Part shown: in pieces, positions 52,847 to 61,419 of the stretch
Position numbering within the stretch: the first letter of the stretch is position 1
Layout: each line of letters starts with the position of its first letter
From: an uncultured bacterium
GTDB taxonomy: Bacteria; Cyanobacteriota; Vampirovibrionia; Gastranaerophilales; Gastranaerophilaceae
Direction: 5' to 3'
DNA length: 64,000 nucleotides
NCBI GenBank assembly: GCA_949282215.1
Contig: CASDPF010000011.1
Coordinates: 33,483-97,482 of the forward strand
The notes under the pieces: generated by a model
What the model saw: only the letters and a program-made list of their open reading frames with translations
Database searches by the model: none
Told to the model about the DNA's origin: nothing
Program-made: the position numbers and the translations under genes

Positions 52847-53596
52847 CTTTTTAAATTTATCAATAAACATCTCTTTAGCTCTTTCATAAAATGTACCACC
52901 CTCATATTGGGTTATAGTTTCACCATCCTTTGTAATTTGAATTCTCGTTAATGAAGTTAAAGGATTTAAATTTTCGCATTTTTTCATTTCATTATCACCC
53001 AAAGAAGAAATATATCCTGAATAACTTTGCGTTTTTGGAGAGTCTTCCAGGTTTATAGGTGAAGCAACTTCATCACCTTTATTAAAAAATACAGTGTTGT
53101 AACTATTTTTTACAGTATTACCGTTAGAGTCCTTTATATTTGCAAAATCAACTTTATCTTTATCGTTACCATTATTAGTTAAGAATACATCAGTAAAACT
53201 GCAACCAATAAGATTATAGTTATCATCATTAGGACTATCTTCAATAGCCGCTAGGTTTAAACCGATAAAATCTATTGAGCCGTCTTTATTTTGTAAAATC
53301 CTTGGTGCTGTATTAGCATCAATACCTCCGGCACCACCATCCGGTTGTTTGCTATACGTAACAGTTGTTCCATCAGATAATGTCGCCTTATACAATTTAT
53401 AAGTTTCAAAAATTCCCTCACTATTTTTAGAGCGAGTATTTTGTACTTCTATATCTTTTAAAAGACCTTTAGAAAATTCAATCCCACCCAAATCAATATG
53501 CGGTTTTGCGTTTACAGATGAAGTCGTTGTACCGTGACTTGTTCCATTTGCAGGAGTTACCTGTGTTTGTCTTCCATTTACACCATTCAATGCCAT
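52844..53596 (-). CDS. Unknown Asn/Asp/Gly-rich protein
   Basis: 250 residues from ATG 53596 (AAAGGGG upstream; a TTG six codons earlier overlaps the SD). It begins MALNGVNGRQTQVTPANGTSHGTTTSS without a Sec signal and continues with many short polar beta segments (IDLGGIEFSKGLLKDIEV, YKATLSDGTTVTYSKQPDGGAGG, NYNLIGCSFTDVFLTNNGNDKD). The polar, Sec-less N-terminus and neighbourhood resemble the other candidate export substrates. No family recognised. Confidence 0.65.
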   Translation of the reverse strand: MALNGVNGRQTQVTPANGTSHGTTTSSVNAKPHIDLGGIEFSKGLLKDIEVQNTRSKNSEGIFETYKLYKATLSDGTTVTYSKQPDGGAGGIDANTAPRILQNKDGSIDFIGLNLAAIEDSPNDDNYNLIGCSFTDVFLTNNGNDKDKVDFANIKDSNGNTVKNSYNTVFFNKGDEVASPINLEDSPKTQSYSGYISSLGDNEMKKCENLNPLTSLTRIQITKDGETITQYEGGTFYERAKEMFIDKFKK

Positions 53597-53750
53597 AATA
53601 ATATCCCCTTTCAAAATTCCCCATTATCTATAGATATATAAAGTAATTTATTCTGAGGAAATTGCCTAATGCGACCTTGAATAACAACTAAAACGCAGAC
53701 TATTAGAACGTTTCGCACAGATAAAATCTGATTTTACATTTATTTACACA

Positions 53751-53784
53751 AAAAAAGACCGATTATGAAACCGGTCTTTTTTTG
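53751..53784 (-). terminator. Intrinsic terminator after rpsA
   Basis: AAAAAGACCG / CGGTCTTTTT stem with a 14-nt region between and flanking A and T runs. Confidence 0.75.
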
Positions 53785-53800
53785 TATTTATATTAAATAA

Positions 53801-54868
53801 TTATTCAGCTTGAGTTTCTTCTGCCTCAGGCTCAGTAACTGAAAGAGCAATTCGTTTGTCTGTCGGGTTGAATTTCATGATATAAGTCATTATTTTATCT
53901 CCGACTTGCAAAATATTGCCGTTACGATTTTGAAGTTCAACAACTTCATTATGAGGCAACAAAGCTTCTACGCCAGGGAACACTTCTACAAATGCACCAA
54001 AATGCTTAATTCTCGTAATTGTTCCTTCAACTTTATCGCCTTCTTTAATTTGTTTTTCAGCTTCTAACCATGGATCAGGTTCCAAGTTTTTCAAACTTAA
54101 AGAAACTCTTTGTTTATCATGGTCTACAGCAATAACTTCCACATCAATCTTATCACCCACTTTTAAGATATCAGTAGGATGGTCAATCCAACGCCAAGAC
54201 AGTTGAGATAATGGAAGCAAGCCATCAATTCCGCCTAAATCAATAAATGCTCCGAAATCTGTAATTCTAACAACATCACCTTTTACAATTTGACCAGGCT
54301 CAATTTGTGAGAATACATTTTTTCTAGCTTCTACTGCACTATCTTCATAAACTTTCTTGTTAGAAAGAATGAAGTTATTTTGCTGACTATCCAAAGTAAG
54401 AATTTTTAATTCAATTTTAGAACCGACTTCCAAGTCAGTTTCTTTTGTTCTTAATTGAGATGAAGGAACAAAACCTCTAACGCCTGAAATCTCAACAAGA
54501 ATACCGCCTTTAACAATTCCAGCAACAGTACCAAGAATTGTTTCATCAGCAGATTTTGCTTTTTCAAGTTCTTTCCAAGCGTAAGCAAAGTCAACTTTCT
54601 TTTTAGAAAGAAGGAATTTACCATCTTCATCTTCTTCTCTGATAATCAAAAATTCATACTCTTGACCTTTTTGAAATCTATCTTCTACTTTTTCATCTTT
54701 TTCGACAGCTTCACGAGTTGGAACAATTGCAATTGTTTTTGCTCCGATATCAACCATCACACCGTGGCTGTCATAGCCGCATACAATACCTTTTACCAAG
54801 TCGCCTTTTTGAAACTTGTAATCGTATTGTTTTAGCAATTCTTCAAAATCTAATTCACTTGATGTCAT
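53801..54868 (-). CDS. rpsA: 30S ribosomal protein S1
   Basis: 355 residues from ATG 54868 (GGAG 6 bp upstream); the frame extends 15 codons up to 54913, with no SD there. Four S1 RNA-binding domains: FQKGDLVKGIVCGYDSHGVMVDIG, ILGTVAGIVKGGILVEISGVRGFVP, GQIVKGDVVRITDFGAFIDLGGIDGLLP and GDKVEGTITRIKHFGAFVEVFPGVEALLP. Four domains is short compared with the six of E. coli S1, as expected outside Proteobacteria. It helps recruit mRNA to the 30S subunit. Confidence 0.93.
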   Translation of the reverse strand: MTSSELDFEELLKQYDYKFQKGDLVKGIVCGYDSHGVMVDIGAKTIAIVPTREAVEKDEKVEDRFQKGQEYEFLIIREEDEDGKFLLSKKKVDFAYAWKELEKAKSADETILGTVAGIVKGGILVEISGVRGFVPSSQLRTKETDLEVGSKIELKILTLDSQQNNFILSNKKVYEDSAVEARKNVFSQIEPGQIVKGDVVRITDFGAFIDLGGIDGLLPLSQLSWRWIDHPTDILKVGDKIDVEVIAVDHDKQRVSLSLKNLEPDPWLEAEKQIKEGDKVEGTITRIKHFGAFVEVFPGVEALLPHNEVVELQNRNGNILQVGDKIMTYIMKFNPTDKRIALSVTEPEAEETQAE

Positions 54869-54978
54869 CTTTACTCCATTGTCTAAGACATTATCTATTA
54901 ACTTTGCTACCATTTTAGCAGACGAAAGTCAATATGTAAAGGTTTTTTAACCTTACTTAACATTTTTTTACAGCACAA

Positions 54979-55007
54979 TACAGGCATATTAACAAACATG
55001 CCTGTTA
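54979..55007 (-). terminator. Weak terminator-like hairpin after valS
   Basis: CAGGCAT / ATGCCTG stem with a loop of about 10 nt, no T run directly behind it. Confidence 0.35.
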
Positions 55008-55026
55008 TTTATGCCAAATATTCAAA

Positions 55027-57675
55027 CTATGACTTTAATGATTCTATCAAATCATTTATTGTTTTTTCTTGAACTTCTATTTCAGAAATTCTTTCTTTTG
55101 TCTGTTCAATAAGCTCTTTTGGGGCATTAGCAACAAATTTAGGGTTATTAATACGTCCAAGCAAAGACTTCTTTTCACCGGTTAATTTATCCAGTTTCTT
55201 TTGCTGACGCTTAATTTCTTCGTTAAAATCAATTAAGTTTTCGAGCGAAAGAACTATTTTTGAAGCTGACACTACCGCAGTTGCTGTTTTTTGAGGAATA
55301 GGAGCATCTACATCAGCGTAAGAAATATTTTCAACTTTCGCAAGTCTTTTAATATATGCTTCAATAGCTTCAAATATCGGCTTTTCATCATCTGTCGCAC
55401 GGATTTCGATATCCATTTTTAAAGAAGTTGAGATATTGAAACTTTGTCTTACATTACGAAGAGACTTAATTGTTTCGAATACCAATTCCATTTCCTTCGC
55501 TTCTTGAGGGAAGGAAAGTTTACCTTCATAGACAGGGAATTTTGCAACGATAATCGCAGGGAATTCAGATTCTTTAGGAATTAACTGCCATACACGTTCT
55601 GTGATATGAGGCATAATCGGATGAAGCATTCTCAAAGACATATCAAGAACATATCTTAAAACTCTTTGAGTATTCGCTTTCAATTCTGAATCCTGTAATT
55701 GAATTTTAGCAATTTCAACATACCAATCACAATAAGAATTCCAGAAGAAATCATAAAGAATATGAGCTGTTTCACCAATTCTATAATCTTTAATATTCTC
55801 ATTAATTTCTTTTGCAGTAGTATTTAATTTATCTAAAATCCACTTATCAGCAATAGTCAAATTATCAAAATCAATATCTTTATTATCAACACCATCGAGG
55901 TTCATCAAAACAAATCTTGAAGCATTCCAGATTTTATTAGCAAAATTTCTGCCATATTCAAACCTTTCTTCGCTCATTTTGATATCCTGACCACCATAAG
56001 TACAAAGTGATGTCATCGTAAATCTCAAAGCATCACAACCGTATTTATCAATAATTTTAACAGGATCAATTGTATTGCCTTTTGACTTAGACATTTTCTG
56101 TCCTTTTTCATCGCGGATTAGACCATGAATATATACGGTTGAGAAAGGAGCTTTTCCTGTAAATTCAAGACCCATAGTAATCATTCTGGCAACCCAGAAG
56201 AAAATAATATCAAAACCTGTAACTAAAGTTGTTGTAGGATAGAATTTTTTAAAGTCTTCACTATCGGTATTAGGCCATCCCATAGTAGAGAAAGGCCACA
56301 AACCTGATGAAAACCACGTATCAAGAACATCAGGATCTTGAGTATAATTTTCAGGATCAGGATTTTCTCTCGCTACAACCATTTCACCGGTTTTATTATG
56401 GTAATAAGCCGGAATCTGATGTCCCCACCACAATTGACGAGAAATACACCAGTCACGAATATTTTCCATCCATCCAAGGTAATTCTTTTCCCATCTGTCA
56501 GGAACAAACTTAATTCTGCCATCTTTTACAGCAGCAATAGCTTCTTTTGCAAGAGGTTCCATCTTAACAAACCACTGTTCAGAAAGTAACGGTTCAATTG
56601 TAGTACCGCAGCGTTGACATTTACCAACATTATGTTCATGATCACGAGTTCTCAATAAAAAATTATTATAAGAAAGCATTCCGATAATTTTTTCTCTGGC
56701 TTCATATCTGTCCAATCCGTGAAGTTCCGGAGGAACCTCTCCGCAAGCTTTCATTTTACCTTCACCGTCAATTACCCAAATAGGTTTAAGATTATGACGT
56801 TTACCAACCTCAAAATCATTCGGGTCATGAGCAGGTGTAATTTTAACAGCACCTGTACCAAAGTTTCTATCGACATATTCATCTGCAATAATAGGGATCT
56901 CTCTGCCTGAAAGAGGAATTATAACAGTTTTTCCGACAAGCTCGGAATATTTATAATCTTCAGGGTGAACAGCAATCGCAACATCTCCAAAAATCGTTTC
57001 AGGACGGGTTGTTGCAACAATAATCGCACCTGATTCTCCTTTTACAGGATAAGAAATTTCCCACATATGACCTTGTTCTGTGGCATATTCAGTCTCAACA
57101 TCTGAAATCGCAGACTGGCAACGAGGACACCAGTTTACGATATATTTTCCTTTGTAAATTAAACCTTTTTCATAAAGTCGTACAAAGACTTCTTTGACAG
57201 CATCAGAACAACCTTTATCGAAAGTAAACCTTTCTCTTGAACGGTCAAAAGATGCACCTAATCGCTTGCACTGATCAAGGATAGCAGACTTATGCTCATT
57301 TGCCCAAGCCCAAGTTTCTTCCAAGAATTTTTCACGGCCTAAATCATAACGAGACAAACCTTTTTCACGAAGTTTTTTCTCAACAACGTTTTGAGTTGCA
57401 ATACCTGCATGGTCGGTACCGGGAAGCCAAAGTGTTTCGTAACCGCTCATTCTGTGATAACGAGTAAGAATATCCTGTAAAGTTTCATCCAAGGCATGAC
57501 CCATGTGAAGAACACCGGTAACATTAGGCGGTGGAATTACCATTGAATAGTGCGGTTTATCGCTTTTAGCATCCGCTTTAAAATACTCGCCGTCTTCCCA
57601 AAACTTGTAAATACTGGCTTCGGTATCTTTTGCATCATAAACTGTAGGTAAATCTTCAATCTGTATTGCTGTCAT
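55027..57675 (-). CDS. valS: Valyl-tRNA synthetase
   Basis: 882 residues, typical for ValS. The HIGH-type motif is PPPNVTGVLHMGHAL near residue 48, the KMSKS motif is GQKMSKSKGNT, and the CP1 editing domain contains ATTRPETIFGDVAIAVHP and GTGAVKITPAHDPNDFEVG. The C-terminal coiled-coil arm that grips the tRNA is present (QQKKLDKLTGEKKSLLGRI ... TIND). It charges tRNA-Val and deacylates Thr-tRNA-Val. Single-gene unit. Confidence 0.97.
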   Translation of the reverse strand: MTAIQIEDLPTVYDAKDTEASIYKFWEDGEYFKADAKSDKPHYSMVIPPPNVTGVLHMGHALDETLQDILTRYHRMSGYETLWLPGTDHAGIATQNVVEKKLREKGLSRYDLGREKFLEETWAWANEHKSAILDQCKRLGASFDRSRERFTFDKGCSDAVKEVFVRLYEKGLIYKGKYIVNWCPRCQSAISDVETEYATEQGHMWEISYPVKGESGAIIVATTRPETIFGDVAIAVHPEDYKYSELVGKTVIIPLSGREIPIIADEYVDRNFGTGAVKITPAHDPNDFEVGKRHNLKPIWVIDGEGKMKACGEVPPELHGLDRYEAREKIIGMLSYNNFLLRTRDHEHNVGKCQRCGTTIEPLLSEQWFVKMEPLAKEAIAAVKDGRIKFVPDRWEKNYLGWMENIRDWCISRQLWWGHQIPAYYHNKTGEMVVARENPDPENYTQDPDVLDTWFSSGLWPFSTMGWPNTDSEDFKKFYPTTTLVTGFDIIFFWVARMITMGLEFTGKAPFSTVYIHGLIRDEKGQKMSKSKGNTIDPVKIIDKYGCDALRFTMTSLCTYGGQDIKMSEERFEYGRNFANKIWNASRFVLMNLDGVDNKDIDFDNLTIADKWILDKLNTTAKEINENIKDYRIGETAHILYDFFWNSYCDWYVEIAKIQLQDSELKANTQRVLRYVLDMSLRMLHPIMPHITERVWQLIPKESEFPAIIVAKFPVYEGKLSFPQEAKEMELVFETIKSLRNVRQSFNISTSLKMDIEIRATDDEKPIFEAIEAYIKRLAKVENISYADVDAPIPQKTATAVVSASKIVLSLENLIDFNEEIKRQQKKLDKLTGEKKSLLGRINNPKFVANAPKELIEQTKERISEIEVQEKTINDLIESLKS

Positions 57676-57804
57676 ATAAAAAATCCCTCTTATTTTATCG
57701 TATAATTTAAAGATAACACAAAAAGGGATTTTTTAAAATTAAATAAAAATGTAAATATAAAATAAAATTATAACCGCTTATAATCGTATGATATAATTAT
57801 TAAT

Positions 57805-58263
57805 ATGAAAAAATTTATCTTGATATTTATATTAATATTAATACCTCAAACAATAAAAGCTTTTGAACTTCCAAATATCTTGCCTGATAACATTTCAAAA
57901 AATGATCTGAACTCATATCTAAACAAACAATCTCTAGGAATGCCATATTGGAAAGCTCTTGAACAAAATATTCCATTTCTTTTAATATTTGCAAACTCGG
58001 ACAATTTATTTTCTCTAATCAAACTCGCCCCAATAGCACAAATGGTATATGATGAATACCAAAATAAATACAATTTTTGTATTCTAAACACCAAATATCA
58101 AGAAAACAAAGATTTTGCAAAATTATTTGATATATATGAAATTCCTGCACTAATTATAATTGATACGAAAACAAAAACATACTCTTATGTAGAAAAAAAA
58201 TATTATAACCAAAGAAAAATTAGACAAATACTAAATTATTTTTTAGAAAATAGTAATCCATAA
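57805..58263 (+). CDS. Secreted thioredoxin-fold protein without CxxC
   Basis: 152 residues. Sec signal peptide (KKFILIFILILIPQTIKAF). A thioredoxin-like core follows: KALEQNIPFLLIFANSDN (strand beta-1 and the site where CxxC normally lies), NKYNFCILNTKYQENKDFAKLFDIYEIPALIIIDTKTKTYSYV (contains the cis-Pro segment IPALIIID). The redox CxxC is replaced by NSDN, so a redox role is unlikely; it may be a chaperone or binding protein. Closed by a strong terminator. Confidence 0.72.
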   Translation: MKKFILIFILILIPQTIKAFELPNILPDNISKNDLNSYLNKQSLGMPYWKALEQNIPFLLIFANSDNLFSLIKLAPIAQMVYDEYQNKYNFCILNTKYQENKDFAKLFDIYEIPALIIIDTKTKTYSYVEKKYYNQRKIRQILNYFLENSNP

Positions 58264-58296
58264 AAAAGGCTTCGTAAAATACGAAGCCTTTTTTTA
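58262..58296. terminator. Bidirectional terminator
   Basis: AAAAAAGGCTTCGTA-AAA-TACGAAGCCTTTTTT, at least 12 bp, between convergent genes. Confidence 0.9.
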
Positions 58297-58311
58297 TTTT
58301 TATAGCTAAAC

Positions 58312-59124
58312 CTATGCTTTTGGAATAGAGTTGGCAATAATTTCCATTTCGTCCAACGAAGCATATACAGCATGGCATCCGCAGTCAACATATAGAATCT
58401 GCCCTGTAGTTCCTGTAGATAAGTCAGACGCCAAGTATAAACCGGCTTTTCCAACATCCTCAAGAGAAACGTTACGTTTAAGCGGAGCTTTTGCAACTGC
58501 AGCTTTAAGCATTTTATCAAATCCAGAAATACCTTTTGCCGCAAGAGTTTTAACAGCACCAGCTGAAATACAGTTAACTCTAATACCTTTTTTACCTAAA
58601 TCTGACGCCAAGTATCTCATTGAAGATTCTAACGCAGCTTTAGCTACACCCATAATGTTGTAATTTGCAACAACATATTCAGAACCCAAGTAAGTAAGAG
58701 CGAAAATTGATCCGCCTTCATTCATAATAGGTTCTGCATGTTTACAAAGTGAGATTAAAGAGTAAGCACTTACACCCATTGCCAAATCCCAACCTGCACG
58801 AGACGTATCAATGAATCTGCCTTGTAAATCTTCTTTAGCTGCAAAAGCTACAGCGTGAACTACAAAGTCTAATTTTCCATAAACTTTTTCACATTCTTTG
58901 AATACAGCAGCAACTTCATCTTCCTTTGTAACATCACAATTCATGATGATTTTTGCACCCATTTCTTCAGCCAAAGGTCTTACACGTTTTTCCATAGCTT
59001 CACCTGCATAAGTAAAAGCTATGTCTGCACCTGCTTCATGAAGTTGTTTTGCAATAGCGTAGGCAATACCATGAGTATTTGATACTCCGAAAATAACCCC
59101 TTTTTTACCTTCCATTAATTTCAT
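58312..59124 (-). CDS. fabI: Enoyl-[acyl-carrier-protein] reductase FabI
   Basis: 270 residues. The N-terminus KKGVIFGVSNTHGIAYAIAKQLHEAGADIAFTY has the FabI-type nucleotide loop (GVSNxxGIA). The catalytic pair is YNIMGVAK (Tyr155, Lys162). GPVKTLA-like SAGAVKTLAAKGISGF is the substrate loop. It reduces the enoyl double bond in each cycle of fatty-acid synthesis. RBS GAGGGA is 8 bp upstream. Single gene between two terminators or unrelated neighbours. Confidence 0.95.
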   Translation of the reverse strand: MKLMEGKKGVIFGVSNTHGIAYAIAKQLHEAGADIAFTYAGEAMEKRVRPLAEEMGAKIIMNCDVTKEDEVAAVFKECEKVYGKLDFVVHAVAFAAKEDLQGRFIDTSRAGWDLAMGVSAYSLISLCKHAEPIMNEGGSIFALTYLGSEYVVANYNIMGVAKAALESSMRYLASDLGKKGIRVNCISAGAVKTLAAKGISGFDKMLKAAVAKAPLKRNVSLEDVGKAGLYLASDLSTGTTGQILYVDCGCHAVYASLDEMEIIANSIPKA

Positions 59125-59311
59125 ACTTATATCTCCCTCTTAAAATTACTAACTAAAATACATAAAAATTTTATCAAAAATAAAAAATTTAAGCAAATTT
59201 AAAAGTAATAAAAATATATTAACAAATGTAACAAGTTTTAAACATGCTGAAATCAAGGCTTTCAGAGAAACTTTATATATATGAGAGAGAATAACTACGG
59301 AGAGCTTTACA

Positions 59312-61387
59312 TTGAGTATTAATGTAAACAATTTAAGCAAGGCAGATTTAGTCAAGCTCGCAATGCAAAAGCAAAGCGGGAAGACAAGCTCTGCAAATCA
59401 ACCGTCTTATATGACAAAGAACGGTTCAATATTCAATGCTCCGAATTTACAAAATACAGCTCAAACAACCAAAGCCGAGAAGACCTCAACATCTGATGGA
59501 ATAGAGAAATTAAACAATGCTAAAAATTCTCAAGAATCAAAATTATATAATAATATTGATAACATTAAAACTGCAGAACAAGGTAGAGAGGCTATTGCAC
59601 AATTAAAACAAGACATGGAAGGGTTAAATCCGCTCCAAAAAATGCCTCTGCGAGCAAAACTAAATAAACTGGAAGAAAAACAAAAAGATTTAGCTAAACA
59701 AGAATTTGAAGATTCGCAAGCTAATCTAAAAAGTATAGCTCAAGGTAACGGAGCTATAGATAAAGACGGAACATCTACAAAAAGTACATCATCTAAAGAT
59801 GGCGGAAGCGTGAGTGCAGAAGAAGGAAAAGCTCAAGCTGAAGATGCCGAACAAGAAAATGCAAAACTTGAAAAACAAACAGCCCAAACAGAAAAAGATG
59901 CAAAAGAAGTTGAAGGCTATCAAAAAGATGCAAAGAAAACGCAACAAAATGTAAAAAAAGATGAAGCTAAATTTAATAAAGAAATAGCTAAAGAAAGTAA
60001 AACAATACAAGCAAATCAACAAGAAATGGCTAAAGAATCACAAACCATGTCCGAAACAAGGGCTGAAATTGATTCTTTACAAGCAGAACTACAAAGCTTG
60101 ACAGCTGACAATACAGGTGTCGGAGAAAGAAGTGCATTTTCATTAAAACTTGCTGGCGAACAATCCCCTCAACAAGCAAACGGTTCATTTAATTCTAGCT
60201 CAGCATCAAGCTCTGATGATACAAATAGCAGAGTAGCTGAACTTCAAGCTCAAATTGGTGAAAAAGCAGGAACAATGGAAGTTAGCGGACAAAAACTTCA
60301 AAAACTCCAGACATCTACAAATAAATCTATTACAGTAATGCATAATAAGGTTAGATTAAAATCAATCTATTATCAAACTGCACAAAAGACAATGGAAGCA
60401 GAGCAAAAAACAACTGATAAAATAATGAATGTTGCAAACAAAATAGATGATATTAGTCAAACAGTATCTCAAGTTGGTAAAACACTTCAATATGTTGGTA
60501 AAGGTATGATTATTGCAGGTAAAGCAATGTCTTCTAACCCATTTACCGCAGCTGCCGGTGCCGCATTAATTACAGCAGGCGGCTTTACTCAAAAAGCAGG
60601 TACAGTAACAGAAATGGTTGGTAACTATGGTTCAATGGCTGCAAATGTAACAAAAACAGCTTGTAATGTAGCTGATGGTAACTTTGCCGCTGCATTACAA
60701 ACAGCAGGAGCTGCAATTCAATCAGGAGCAGCCGCTCAAAAAACAGCAACAAGCTTAAATGAACAAATGGATGCGATTAATGAACAAGTTGAAAATGCTA
60801 AAAACGAGCTAGCCGCAGGAACTGCAGCTAACCAAGCTGCAAAAGAAATGGCAGCTAACGGAGAACTTGATGGAACCGGAATGACGAAAAAACAAGCTGC
60901 TGCCGGGATGAAAGAAGAAATGATGGGTAAAATCAATTCAGGTGAAGTAAATGGTCAAGAGTTACTGGATCAAGTTAAGAATAAAGATACATTAGCTCAA
61001 GCAAAAGCTACTGCCAAAGGAACATTTGGAACAGTAGAATCTGATTTTGCAAAAGCTGAACTTACAGGTCAACAAGCATTAAGAGATGCTGGAAAAGAGC
61101 TTAGCGATAAAAACATTAATAAAGCAACAAAAAATGCATATCAACAAACTTTAACTGATAAAGCTTCTTTAAGAAAAGGTACAGGAAACGTCATAAAACA
61201 AGGAACCTCATCTTATGATAAACTGGCTCAAGTTGGAAAAGGTCTAACCGAAGTCGGAGCAAAAGCTTCAAAAGGCACTCAACAAGCAGGCAGAAGCACA
61301 TCCAAATCATATTCTTATCCAAGTTATAACATAAACTACAATAGACTTGCAAAAGGTGAAGAACTAATGAATCGTAGAATGATATAA
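59312..61387 (+). CDS. Large coiled-coil protein with central hydrophobic region (translocator-like)
   Basis: 691 residues from TTG 59312 (GGAG 9 nt upstream). There is no Sec signal. Ser/Gln-rich N-terminus (1-60), then long coiled coils (about 60-280). A central stretch from about 365 to 490 is rich in Gly/Ala (QVGKTLQYVGKGMIIAGKAM, NPFTAAAGAALITAGGF, AALQTAGAAIQSGAAA). More helices follow and a Ser/Tyr-rich tail ends it. The coil-hydrophobic-coil pattern resembles YopB/SipB-type type III translocators; this is by layout only, with no signature motif. Confidence 0.65.
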   Translation: MSINVNNLSKADLVKLAMQKQSGKTSSANQPSYMTKNGSIFNAPNLQNTAQTTKAEKTSTSDGIEKLNNAKNSQESKLYNNIDNIKTAEQGREAIAQLKQDMEGLNPLQKMPLRAKLNKLEEKQKDLAKQEFEDSQANLKSIAQGNGAIDKDGTSTKSTSSKDGGSVSAEEGKAQAEDAEQENAKLEKQTAQTEKDAKEVEGYQKDAKKTQQNVKKDEAKFNKEIAKESKTIQANQQEMAKESQTMSETRAEIDSLQAELQSLTADNTGVGERSAFSLKLAGEQSPQQANGSFNSSSASSSDDTNSRVAELQAQIGEKAGTMEVSGQKLQKLQTSTNKSITVMHNKVRLKSIYYQTAQKTMEAEQKTTDKIMNVANKIDDISQTVSQVGKTLQYVGKGMIIAGKAMSSNPFTAAAGAALITAGGFTQKAGTVTEMVGNYGSMAANVTKTACNVADGNFAAALQTAGAAIQSGAAAQKTATSLNEQMDAINEQVENAKNELAAGTAANQAAKEMAANGELDGTGMTKKQAAAGMKEEMMGKINSGEVNGQELLDQVKNKDTLAQAKATAKGTFGTVESDFAKAELTGQQALRDAGKELSDKNINKATKNAYQQTLTDKASLRKGTGNVIKQGTSSYDKLAQVGKGLTEVGAKASKGTQQAGRSTSKSYSYPSYNINYNRLAKGEELMNRRMI

Positions 61388-61419
61388 AAAAAGGTCAATT
61401 AAAAAATTGACCTTTTTTA
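61386..61419. terminator. Bidirectional terminator
   Basis: AAAAAAAGGTCAATT-AAAA-AATTGACCTTTTTTT, between convergent genes. Confidence 0.9.
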
